Shown: positions 1 to 6,248 of the stretch, one piece after another | Numbering within the stretch: position 1 is the stretch's first letter | Layout: every line of letters starts with the position of its first letter | Assembly: GCA_045107005.1 (NCBI GenBank) | Contig: JBGCFP010000155.1 | Coordinates: 1-8,656, forward strand | DNA: 8,656 bases | DNA from: JBCCMA01 sp045107005 | Lineage (GTDB): Bacteria > Pseudomonadota > Gammaproteobacteria > Steroidobacterales > JBCCMA01 | Reading direction: 5' to 3' | The notes under the pieces: generated by a model | Databases searched by the model: none | What the model was told of the DNA's origin: nothing | The model's input: the letters and a program-made list of their open reading frames with translations, nothing else | Made by a program: the position numbers and the translations under genes

Positions 1-809
<809 letters not shown>

Positions 810-810
<1 letters not shown>

Positions 811-1751
811 CAATTATCCGACGCTGCACTATTTTCTATGGTTACGGGAACGACCACGTCTTCCTCAGCCTGACCGGCCGCCTTGACGTGAATCTCGGCG
901 AAGGGCTCGGCCTGCACCAATTCAATTAACGACTCTTTCACAAGCTGCAACACCGCAAGGAAAGTCACCGAGACGCCCATGCGTCCTTCGGCCGGATCGA
1001 ACAACGACACGAAATCGTGAAACTGCCGATCGTTCAACGCCGACAATACGTCGCCCATGCGCTCACGCACCGACAACGTCTCGCGCTGCACCTGGTGATG
1101 CGAATACATCTGGGCACGGCGCATCACATCCTGCAGCGCCAGCAACAGTTCTTTCAGATCGATGTCCGGCAGAATCTCGACCACTTCTTCCTGCGGCGCT
1201 TCCACGGTTGCCACGTAGTGATCGCGGTCGATTCGCGGCAGCTCGTCCAGATCCGTGGCCGCCTGTTTGTAGCGCTCATATTCCTGCAACCGCCGGATAA
1301 GCTCGGCGCGGGGATCTTCCTCTTCGCCGTCTTCGCTTGCCGGACGCGGCAGCAGCATGCGCGATTTGATTTCAGCCAGCATGGCAGCCATAACCAGATA
1401 GTCGCCGGCCAGCTCAAGCTGCATTTCTCGCATTAACTCGATGTACTCGGTGTACTGCACGGTGATCTGTGCGATCGGCACGTTCAGAATGTCGAGGTTC
1501 TGGCGCTTGATCAGATACAACAATAGATCGAGCGGACCTTCAAACGCTTCAAGAAAAACCTTCAGCGCATAGGGTGGAATGTAGAGATCTTGCGGGAGCT
1601 GCGTCACCGGCTCGCCGTCGACAACGGCAAACGGCATTTCGCGTTGCTGCGGTGGCGCACCTGCCTCCATCTCGAGCTCGGGCGGATTGCCGTTCTCGAC
1701 GACCTCGAGCACCGGTCCCGATGCCGGCGGCGATTTGTCTTCGTTGGTCAT
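810..1751 (-). CDS. scpA: Segregation and condensation protein A (kleisin)
   Basis: ScpA is the kleisin that bridges the SMC heads and binds ScpB in bacterial condensin. The product is 313 aa. Residues 1-60 are a proline- and glutamate-rich, probably disordered leader. The conserved N-terminal kleisin segment begins at about residue 64 with VFLEAFEGPLDLLLYLIKRQ, then LDILNVPIAQIT and the LAGDYLVMAAMLAEIKSRML helix. A middle acidic/charged linker follows, and the C-terminal winged helix (about 240-290, LFDPAEGRMGVSVTFLAVLQ) is present. It is somewhat longer than usual, mainly because of the leader. It lies 26 bp downstream of trpS on the same strand and its TGA overlaps the scpB ATG by one base, so the pair should be made together. 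The nearest ribosome-binding site candidate (CAGGA) is weak and rather far from the ATG, so expression may depend on reading from trpS. Confidence 0.96.
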
Positions 1752-1774
1752 TAAATGTAAATCCTGGAAATAAC

Positions 1775-1790
1775 CGACTAGAAATAGTCG
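1775..1790 (-). other. Small perfect stem-loop at the trpS stop codon
   Basis: Plus strand CGACTA-GAAA-TAGTCG is a perfect 6-bp stem with a 4-nt loop. On the transcribed minus strand it spans the last codons of trpS and its TAG stop, about 25 nt before the scpA start. There is no T-run after it, so it is not a classical terminator. It could be an mRNA stability or coupling element, or coincidence. Confidence 0.35.
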
Positions 1791-2995
1791 AGGCGCATGG
1801 CGCTGCGCACTTCTGACATGGTATCGCGCGCCACGTCGCGCGCCGCTTCGCTGCCTTCACGCACGATGGTGCGCACCAGCTCGGGATCGTCCTCATACTC
1901 GCGGGCGCGTTCGCGAATGGGTCTGAGTTCTTCGATCACCGCGTCGATGACCGGTTTTTTGCATTCGAGGCAGCCGATGCCGGCGGAGCGGCAACCTTCG
2001 TTGACCCATTCTCGGGTGCGTTCGTCCGAGTAAACCTTGTGCAAATCCCACACAGGGCATTTCTCCGGATCGCCCGGGTCGTCGCGGCGCACGCGTGCCG
2101 GGTCGGTTTGCATCGTGCGTAATTTTTTCTCGACCGAATCGGCGTCTTCGCGCAGACCAATCGTGTTGCCGTAAGACTTGGACATTTTTTGACCGTCCAA
2201 GCCCGGCATTTTCGGGACCTCGGTCAGCAACGCATCGGGCTCAATCAAAATGCTGCGCCCGGACCCTTCGAGATGACCGAGCAAGCGCTCGCGATCTGCC
2301 AGCGTGAGACTGGCGTGATCGGAGACCAACTGCTGTCCAGCGGCCAGGGCGCCCTCATTGCCCTTTTCCTGATACGCCTTCAACGCCTGTCGGTAAGAGC
2401 GCGCCGCTTTGCTGCCCAGATTGCGAATGGCGCGCGCGATCTTGTTCTCAAAATCCGGCTCGCGGCCGTAGAGATGATTGAAACGTCGTGCGACTTCTCG
2501 TGTGATCTCGACGTGCGCAACCTGGTCTTCGCCAACCGGCACGTACTGCGCTTTGTAAATTAGAATGTCGCTGCTTTGGAGTAGTGGGTAGCCGAGAAAT
2601 CCGTAGGTTGCCAAATCGCGGTTCTGCAGTTTCTCTTGCTGGTCTTTATAAGTGGGCACGCGTTCAAGCCAACTGAGCGGCGTCATCATGGACAGCAGCA
2701 GATGCAACTCAGCGTGTTCGGGCACCAGCGACTGAACGAAAACGGTAGAAGAGCGTGGGTTAATGCCTGCCGCCAGCCAGTCGATCACCATGTCCATCGA
2801 ATCGCTTTCGATCGAGCCGGTGTCATCGTAGTGCGTAGTCAGGGCATGCCAGTCGGCAACAAAGAAAAAGCACTCGTATTCGTGCTGCATCCGTACCCAG
2901 TTTTTGAGCGCACCGTGGTAATTGCCCAAGTGCAGCTTGCCGGATGCCCGCATCCCGGAAAGCACGCGGCCATTGCCGCCCGATGTGTTGCTCAA
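1778..2995 (-). CDS. trpS: Tryptophanyl-tRNA synthetase, four-cysteine type
   Basis: This cytoplasmic class I synthetase charges tRNA-Trp with tryptophan using ATP. I chose the TTG start at 2995 (405 aa) because GGGAGAGG lies just upstream at 2999-3006. The frame also stays open to another TTG at 3028, which has no comparable ribosome-binding site. Residue numbers follow the 405-aa protein. The HIGH-type motif is KLHLGNY (20-26) after RVLSGMRASG. KMSKS is at 270-274 within LDGQKMSKSYGN. About 60 extra residues lie before the KMSKS segment compared with the short (about 330-aa) bacterial enzymes. Cysteines at 313, 335, 342 and 345 give C-x21-C-x6-C-x2-C, very close to the [4Fe-4S] site described for Thermotoga maritima TrpRS. 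Binding of a cluster here is inferred. The gene follows yciO after about 134 bp and precedes scpA by 26 bp. The synthetase assignment is firm. Confidence 0.97.
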   Translation of the reverse strand: MSNTSGGNGRVLSGMRASGKLHLGNYHGALKNWVRMQHEYECFFFVADWHALTTHYDDTGSIESDSMDMVIDWLAAGINPRSSTVFVQSLVPEHAELHLLLSMMTPLSWLERVPTYKDQQEKLQNRDLATYGFLGYPLLQSSDILIYKAQYVPVGEDQVAHVEITREVARRFNHLYGREPDFENKIARAIRNLGSKAARSYRQALKAYQEKGNEGALAAGQQLVSDHASLTLADRERLLGHLEGSGRSILIEPDALLTEVPKMPGLDGQKMSKSYGNTIGLREDADSVEKKLRTMQTDPARVRRDDPGDPEKCPVWDLHKVYSDERTREWVNEGCRSAGIGCLECKKPVIDAVIEELRPIRERAREYEDDPELVRTIVREGSEAARDVARDTMSEVRSAMRLDYF

Positions 2996-2998
2996 AAA

Positions 2999-3006
2999 CC
3001 TCTCCC
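2999..3006 (-). promoter_or_regulatory. Ribosome-binding site deciding the trpS start
   Basis: Read on the minus strand this is GGGAGAGG. The GGGAG core ends 6 nt before TTG at 2995. It favours that TTG over the upstream in-frame TTG at 3028 and places the protein start 14 residues before the conserved SGMRASGKLHLG block. Confidence 0.65.
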
Positions 3007-3129
3007 GCTGCACACGGTACGTGCGCAAATAAAGCCAGCTAGTTTACCGTCACTGGCTCGGCGATGCAGCCCAAAAGACAAATCATGACGGGCCTGTGGA
3101 TACGCCGCGGCCGGCGCAAGACACCCAAA

Positions 3130-3750
3130 CTATTGAAACAACGAGACGTCGCCAGCCCCGGCCCGCAAAACCGTGGGCATGGGGCCGGTCAGATCGATGA
3201 CGCTGGTGGGCTCGAGGCCGCAGATACCGCCATCGACCACGGCGTCCACGCGGTGGCCAAGGACGTCCAGGATCACCTCGGGATCATTCAGCGCAACGTC
3301 CTCATCGGGCATCTGCGCGGTCGAACTGATCAGCGGCGCGCCGTGGCCATGGAGCAACGCCTGCACCACCACATTGTCCGGGACGCGGATACCAATGGTC
3401 TTGCGCCGCGACTCAAGCAGCCGCTTGGGCACCTCCCTCGTCGCTTTGAGAATAAACGTGTACGGCCCGGGCGTCAGTTTGCGCAGCAGCCGAAACGCCT
3501 GATTGTCCACCTGACCAAACTCGGCGATTTCGCCCAAATCGCGGCACAGCAGCGACATCAGTTCGGATTGATCTTTTTGCCGAATGCGCCGAATACGGGC
3601 AATGCCCTCAACGTTGGCCAGATCGCAGCCCAGCGCGTAGCAAGAATCCGTGGGATAGACCACTACACCGCCGCCGGCCAGTAGTCCACTGACCTGAGCA
3701 ACGCGACGCGGCTGCGGCGTCACCGGATGGATGGCAATTCGTTTGGACAT
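3130..3750 (-). CDS. yciO: YciO, Sua5/YciO/TsaC-family protein
   Basis: This family makes L-threonylcarbamoyl-AMP from threonine, bicarbonate and ATP for t6A modification of ANN-decoding tRNAs (TsaC/Sua5). YciO is the paralogous branch, whose in vivo role is less certain. The 206-aa length equals that of E. coli YciO as I recall it. Visible motifs are the nucleotide-site segment YPTDSCYALGC (32-42), RRIRQKDQS (54-62), TPGPYTFILK (93-102) and RKTIGIRVP (116-124). The last is typical of YciO rather than TsaC. The ATG at 3750 is supported because MSKRIAIHP aligns with the E. coli N-terminus, yet no Shine-Dalgarno sequence precedes it on this strand (the GGAGG nearby is on the plus strand). It is the first visible gene of the yciO-trpS-scpA-scpB strand, read divergently from yciB. 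Family assignment is strong, and YciO rather than TsaC is likely. Confidence 0.93.
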   Translation of the reverse strand: MSKRIAIHPVTPQPRRVAQVSGLLAGGGVVVYPTDSCYALGCDLANVEGIARIRRIRQKDQSELMSLLCRDLGEIAEFGQVDNQAFRLLRKLTPGPYTFILKATREVPKRLLESRRKTIGIRVPDNVVVQALLHGHGAPLISSTAQMPDEDVALNDPEVILDVLGHRVDAVVDGGICGLEPTSVIDLTGPMPTVLRAGAGDVSLFQ

Positions 3751-3779
3751 ATCTAAAGGAGGGTCAGCGAGTTAGCGCA

Positions 3780-3797
3780 GGCAAGACCGGCCTTGCC
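3780..3797. other. Near-palindrome in the yciO/yciB divergent region
   Basis: GGCAAGACCGGCCTTGCC is an 18-bp dyad with 6-bp perfect arms around an ACCGGC centre that is itself symmetric except at its outer pair. It lies between the divergent yciO and yciB starts, upstream of the candidate yciB promoter. It could be an operator for either direction or a leader hairpin in the yciO transcript. Confidence 0.35.
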
Positions 3798-3806
3798 AGC
3801 AGGACG

Positions 3807-3835
3807 TTGGGCCCCATCGGCCGTTGCGCTATGAT
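3807..3835 (+). promoter_or_regulatory. Candidate sigma70-type promoter of yciB-bolA-parvulin operon
   Basis: TATGAT at 3830-3835 matches five of six -10 consensus bases. TTGGGC at 3807-3812 is a weak -35 at the ideal 17-bp spacing. Initiation near 3842 would leave a leader of about 24 nt before the GTG of yciB. Confidence 0.5.
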
Positions 3836-3865
3836 ACACGGCCTTTTGCCCCTGAAGGTCACTGC

Positions 3866-4489
3866 GTGCAGAATCTTTTCGTCTTCATTCCGCTTGGGCT
3901 GTTCTTCGCCGCTTACAAGTTTGCCGACATCTACATCGCCACGATGGTGCTGATGGCGTCGACAACGCTGATGCTGGGCGTGGAAAGACTGACGACCGGC
4001 AAAGTCAGCAAGTCGCACCTCTATATTACTGGCCTCCTGCTGGTGCTTGGCACCATTACCGTCCTGGTGCGCGATCCCAAGTTTATTCAGTGGAAACTGA
4101 GCGTTGTGTTCTGGATCTTTGCCGCGATCTTGCTGGCCAGCCAGCGACGCGGCAAGACGCCAACCGTACAGGCGTTGCTCCAGGCCGCGCTGGAAGAGCA
4201 ATCGGGCGACAAGGACGGGGACAGCGCAGATGATGACGAGGAAGAAGAACCGCTCAACCTGCTGGATTCGCAGTGGCGCGGACTGAACACAGCGTGGGCG
4301 GGGTTTTTCGCTGGCGTAGGCGTGTTGAACCTTTTCATTGCCTATCGATTCGAAGAAGACTTCTGGGTGAAATTCAAGGTCTTTGGCGTCTTCGGTCTGC
4401 AGCTGTGTTTTTTGATTCTGTCTATGATTTGGCTATTCCGGGCCTCCGCGTCCAACAACGCTGCGGCAAAGGCGACCACCAGTGAATGA
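3866..4489 (+). CDS. yciB: Inner membrane-spanning protein YciB (septation protein A family)
   Basis: YciB is an inner-membrane protein linked to cell-envelope integrity and septation. I chose the GTG at 3866 (207 aa) over the in-frame ATG at 3824: GAAGG lies 6-7 nt upstream, and MQNLFVFIPLGLFFAAYKFA then aligns with the E. coli start (MKQFLDFLPLVVFFAFYK). The ATG also overlaps the predicted -10 box. Hydrophobic segments lie at about 2-18, 22-38, 52-67, 77-92, 143-160 and 171-191. The FIQWKLSVV (73-81) and WVKFKVFG (167-174) blocks are family hallmarks. Residues about 108-133 form a highly acidic loop (GDKDGDSADDDEEEE) that is absent or far shorter in E. coli YciB. The 3' end overlaps the next gene by 8 nt. 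Identification is firm. Confidence 0.94.
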   Translation: MQNLFVFIPLGLFFAAYKFADIYIATMVLMASTTLMLGVERLTTGKVSKSHLYITGLLLVLGTITVLVRDPKFIQWKLSVVFWIFAAILLASQRRGKTPTVQALLQAALEEQSGDKDGDSADDDEEEEPLNLLDSQWRGLNTAWAGFFAGVGVLNLFIAYRFEEDFWVKFKVFGVFGLQLCFLILSMIWLFRASASNNAAAKATTSE

Positions 4490-4790
4490 CGAGCAGCGCC
4501 GCAAGGCGATTCAGCAAGCACGCATCGACGCGGTCGGGCAGCGGTTGTCGCAGACGTTCGCGGCGGCTCAGGTCGATATCAAGGACATCACGCATCGGCA
4601 TCGTCGCCACGCTGAAGCGAGCGACGGTCGTGCGCACTTTGAGCTATTAATCGTCAGCGATCATTTTGAAGGGCACGCCACCCTGTCCAGACATCGGCTG
4701 ATCTACGAGGCTCTCGACGACCTCATGAAAACAGATATCCACGCGCTGTCGATCAAGGCCCTTACGCCCGATCAGGCAGCGGCGCTTTAA
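4482..4790 (+). CDS. bolA: BolA-family protein
   Basis: BolA-family proteins partner with monothiol glutaredoxins to bind or transfer [2Fe-2S] clusters, and E. coli BolA also affects morphology and gene expression. The product is 102 aa, close to the E. coli length. The BolA fold is visible from about residue 19: FELLIVSDHFEG (53-64), the signature RHRLIY (70-75), and IHALS with His87 at the position of the conserved cluster-binding histidine. The start is GTG at 4482, overlapping the end of yciB by 8 nt, with AAAGG at 4468-4472. No in-frame ATG is nearby. The short N-terminal extension is charged and helical. Within the family, BolA itself is favoured over IbaG/YrbA by length and the RHRxIY context. 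The neighbours yciB and the parvulin gene recur with bolA in related genomes by recollection. Confidence 0.88.
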   Translation: MNDEQRRKAIQQARIDAVGQRLSQTFAAAQVDIKDITHRHRRHAEASDGRAHFELLIVSDHFEGHATLSRHRLIYEALDDLMKTDIHALSIKALTPDQAAAL

Positions 4791-4825
4791 TGAGCTTTTA
4801 CATCCATCAACCTTAAGGAACTGAC

Positions 4826-5662
4826 ATGAACTCCAGAACCAAAGCGCTATGGTGCGCTGTCGCAGCGACGACCGTCGTGGCGTGCGCCCCCGTCGAGGCA
4901 CCGAAAAAAGTACTCGCCGGACCGAGTGCCGGCACCCTCAACGGCGAGACGATTCCGCAAAGCGCGGTCGATATTTTCCTGAGCGGCCAATTCCGCAAAG
5001 ACGCGTCGGAACTCACTGACGACGAGCGAACTCGCGGTCGGGACGGGTTTGTTCAGATGATGGCACTGGCTCAGGAAGCGCAGCGTCTGGGACTGCAAGA
5101 CGGCGCCGACGTTCAAGGTCAGATTTACGTTCAGGAAATGAGCACCTTGGCCCGCGCGTTGATCACGCAAAAGACCGAAGACGATCCAATTGATGAGGCC
5201 AAGGTTCGTGAGGCCTACGAGGCTCAGCTCAATTCCGGGTCAGCGCGGGAATACAAAGCGCGCCATATTCTGGTTGAGACGGAAGAAGAAGCGAAAAGCC
5301 TGATCGAGAAACTCGACGGCGGCGCGGATTTCGTCGAGCTGGCCAAATCCGACTCCACTGGCCCGAGCGGCCCCAATGGCGGCGATCTGGGCTGGTTTGG
5401 ACAAGGTCGAATGGTTGAGCCCTTTTTCAATGCCACGGTCGAACTGGAAAGCGGCAACTACACGACGGCGCCGGTCCAGACCCGTTTCGGCTGGCACGTG
5501 ATTTTGCTCGAGCAAACGCGTGACCGCCCGTTTGCCGAGTCTTCCGAGCAGCTACGCGCGGAACTACAACGCGAATGGGTTGAAAACTACGTAGAAACCC
5601 TGAAAAGCGGTGCGACTGTCTCGTGGAATGAAGCGACTGGCGCGGATCCGATCACTGAATAG
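4826..5662 (+). CDS. Parvulin-type peptidyl-prolyl isomerase lipoprotein
   Basis: This is a periplasmic, membrane-anchored folding factor that isomerises prolyl bonds. The 278-aa product begins with a short lipoprotein signal peptide ending in VVAC, so Cys20 would be lipidated. Ala at +2 predicts outer-membrane sorting. Residues about 36-135 form a helical SurA/PrsA-like N-terminal region. The parvulin domain spans about 142-231, with YKARHILV (143-150, conserved His147), GGDLGWFGQGRMVEPF (185-200) and FGWHVILL (221-228). A helical tail follows. The start is well placed: AAGGAA at 4815-4820 lies 5 nt before ATG, and 35 nt separate it from the bolA-like stop. It is probably the last gene of the yciB operon. 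It is shorter than SurA or PpiD and resembles PrsA/NifM-like lipoproteins. The client is unknown. Confidence 0.92.
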   Translation: MNSRTKALWCAVAATTVVACAPVEAPKKVLAGPSAGTLNGETIPQSAVDIFLSGQFRKDASELTDDERTRGRDGFVQMMALAQEAQRLGLQDGADVQGQIYVQEMSTLARALITQKTEDDPIDEAKVREAYEAQLNSGSAREYKARHILVETEEEAKSLIEKLDGGADFVELAKSDSTGPSGPNGGDLGWFGQGRMVEPFFNATVELESGNYTTAPVQTRFGWHVILLEQTRDRPFAESSEQLRAELQREWVENYVETLKSGATVSWNEATGADPITE

Positions 5663-5679
5663 GTGGAAAAACACGGGTT

Positions 5680-5695
5680 TGTGACACCGTTCACA
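5680..5695. promoter_or_regulatory. Perfect CRP-type binding site
   Basis: TGTGACACCGTTCACA matches the CRP/Vfr consensus half-sites TGTGA-N6-TCACA at all ten defined bases. It lies 18 nt after the parvulin stop. Its centre (5687.5) is 41.5 bp from the transcription start predicted from the downstream -10 box, which is the class II activation geometry. Confidence 0.7.
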
Positions 5696-5716
5696 GATTG
5701 TTAAGGGGCGCCTGAG

Positions 5717-5722
5717 TATAAC
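5717..5722 (+). promoter_or_regulatory. -10 box of candidate CRP-dependent promoter
   Basis: TATAAC matches five of six consensus bases. No good -35 hexamer sits at 16-18 bp, as expected for a class II promoter where CRP overlaps the -35 position. Counting 7 nt from the last base gives a start at G5729, the first base of a stem-loop. Confidence 0.6.
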
Positions 5723-5728
5723 TAGGGT

Positions 5729-5823
5729 GAGCTTTCTCCACGTACCCAGGAAAAGCTCGCTAACCTCAGAATCCCCCAAACGATGAGGCGAACTCGAGCC
5801 GGCAAGGATGCCGGCTTTTTTTT
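5729..5823 (+). ncRNA. Candidate CRP-activated small RNA, about 95 nt
   Basis: No coding frame explains this stretch. The predicted transcript has three stem-loops. The first (5729-5758) pairs GAGCTTT with AAAGCTC, then TCC with GGA past one bulged C. The second (5764-5788) pairs CCTCA with TGAGG around a 15-nt loop holding CCCCC at 5773-5777. The third (5797-5823) is an intrinsic terminator with U8. A perfect CRP site and a -10 box are placed for initiation at 5729. The C-rich loop could pair with G-rich ribosome-binding sites, and the long U tail suits Hfq binding. Both are inferences. I do not recognise a named sRNA family. The alternative is that only the terminator is real and ends the yciB-bolA-parvulin operon. 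Confidence 0.55.
5797..5823 (+). terminator. Rho-independent terminator
   Basis: AGCCGGC and GCCGGCT form a perfect 7-bp GC-rich stem around a 6-nt AAGGAT loop, followed by eight T (5816-5823). It would end both read-through from the parvulin gene and the candidate small RNA. Confidence 0.9.
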
Positions 5824-5831
5824 GCCCAAAA

Positions 5832-5855
5832 TTTGAGTTTGCGCAAAAACTCAAA
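5832..5855. other. Perfect 9-bp inverted repeat centred on TTTGCGCAA
   Basis: TTTGAGTTT (5832-5840) pairs with AAACTCAAA (5847-5855) across a 6-nt spacer, GCGCAA. The palindrome TTTGCGCAAA (5838-5847) lies inside it. On the minus strand TTTT follows the stem, but the stem is AT-rich, so a terminator is doubtful; a protein-binding dyad is as likely. Confidence 0.5.
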
Positions 5856-5858
5856 AAA

Positions 5859-5874
5859 TGTGACGCGGCTCACG
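5859..5874. promoter_or_regulatory. Second CRP-like binding site
   Basis: TGTGACGCGGCTCACG matches nine of ten half-site bases of TGTGA-N6-TCACA, with an A-rich flank on the left. Its centre (5866.5) is 179 bp from the first CRP-like site. It lies downstream of the terminator and so would act on transcription toward the DUF6502 gene. Confidence 0.5.
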
Positions 5875-5890
5875 GCAAATGACTGTTTTT

Positions 5891-5917
5891 TTGAAATCGA
5901 TAACAAAAACTTACAAT
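5891..5917 (+). promoter_or_regulatory. Weak candidate promoter after the second CRP-like site
   Basis: TTGAAA (5891-5896) and TACAAT (5912-5917) each match five of six consensus bases but are separated by only 15 bp. Initiation near 5924 would put the second CRP-like site at about -57.5, slightly off the usual class I spacing. It would give a leader of about 325 nt before the DUF6502 gene. Confidence 0.3.
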
Positions 5918-5989
5918 TTTTCTGCGGTCATTCGGACTCAGTTAAAATTTTTAGTGCCAGACCGTACCAGTATCAACCGCTGACAACGT

Positions 5990-6015
5990 TAACCCTTATT
6001 AAAATCCGAGGGTTA
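5990..6015. other. 7-bp inverted repeat
   Basis: TAACCCT (5990-5996) and AGGGTTA (6009-6015) are complementary across a 12-nt AT-rich spacer. There is no T-run after it. It could be a leader hairpin or an operator. Confidence 0.3.
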
Positions 6016-6125
6016 CGAGCTCCGTTCTGTTAAAAACAATCGTTTGAATCGACCACCGCGATTCCCAGAACATGGCCAGTCTACTAAGCAAAAACCCCTA
6101 TATTTGACGAGCACTTAGGCTATTT

Positions 6126-6156
6126 TTTGCGCAATTTTTGTGCAGCCTTTGTGCAG
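6126..6156. repeat. Three 9-bp direct repeats at exact 11-bp spacing
   Basis: TTTGCGCAA (6126-6134), TTTGTGCAG (6137-6145) and TTTGTGCAG (6148-6156) start 11 bp apart, so they present the same DNA face about once per helical turn. The array sits just upstream of a TTGACC -35 candidate. This is typical of an iterated operator for a regulator; which regulator is unknown. Confidence 0.6.
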
Positions 6157-6172
6157 AGCGGCAAGGCGTGTC

Positions 6173-6202
6173 TTGACCTCCCTGACCAACTGGGACTATT
6201 TT
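6173..6202 (+). promoter_or_regulatory. Candidate promoter of the DUF6502 gene with dyad over the -10
   Basis: TTGACC (6173-6178) matches five of six -35 bases. TATTTT (6197-6202), 18 bp further on, matches four of six -10 bases. An inverted repeat TGGGA-CTATTT-TCCCA (6191-6206) covers the -10. Initiation near 6209 would give a leader of about 40 nt. The three direct repeats lie immediately upstream. Confidence 0.45.
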
Positions 6203-6248
6203 CCCAATCAGAAGTTATGTGAACAGCTTTTCATGAGCCAACTAAATT

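Larger units (their letters stand above)
5824..6248. other. AT-rich intergenic region with several regulatory-looking motifs
   Basis: These 425 bp contain no convincing gene. Short open frames here lack ribosome-binding sites and resemblance to known proteins. The base composition is clearly more AT-rich than the housekeeping genes to the left. The stretch holds a 9-bp inverted repeat, a second CRP-like site, two candidate promoters, a TAACCCT/AGGGTTA inverted repeat and an array of three direct repeats, listed separately. It looks like the control region of the following DUF6502 gene. Confidence 0.6.

Noticed and set aside
3103..3116. CGCCGCGGCCGGCG hairpin between yciO and trpS as a terminator
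   Set aside because: The 5-bp stem with a 4-nt loop has no T-run on either strand, and the genes on both sides appear to belong to one operon.
3064..3684. Long plus-strand frame opposite yciO
   Set aside because: It is a shadow of the conserved YciO frame, with no recognisable domain and composition typical of antisense reading in GC-rich DNA.
3764..4201. Minus-strand frame of 145 codons opposite yciB
   Set aside because: It overlaps the clearly conserved membrane protein YciB and shows no family resemblance or ribosome-binding site.
5833..6033. 66-codon plus-strand frame in the intergenic region
   Set aside because: It begins inside the inverted repeat, has no ribosome-binding site and covers the second CRP-like site. 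The sequence is AT-rich without coding character.
6072..6107. Possible 11-residue leader peptide (MASLLSKNPYI)
   Set aside because: There is no ribosome-binding site, no run of regulatory codons and no terminator/antiterminator nearby, so there is nothing to support translation.
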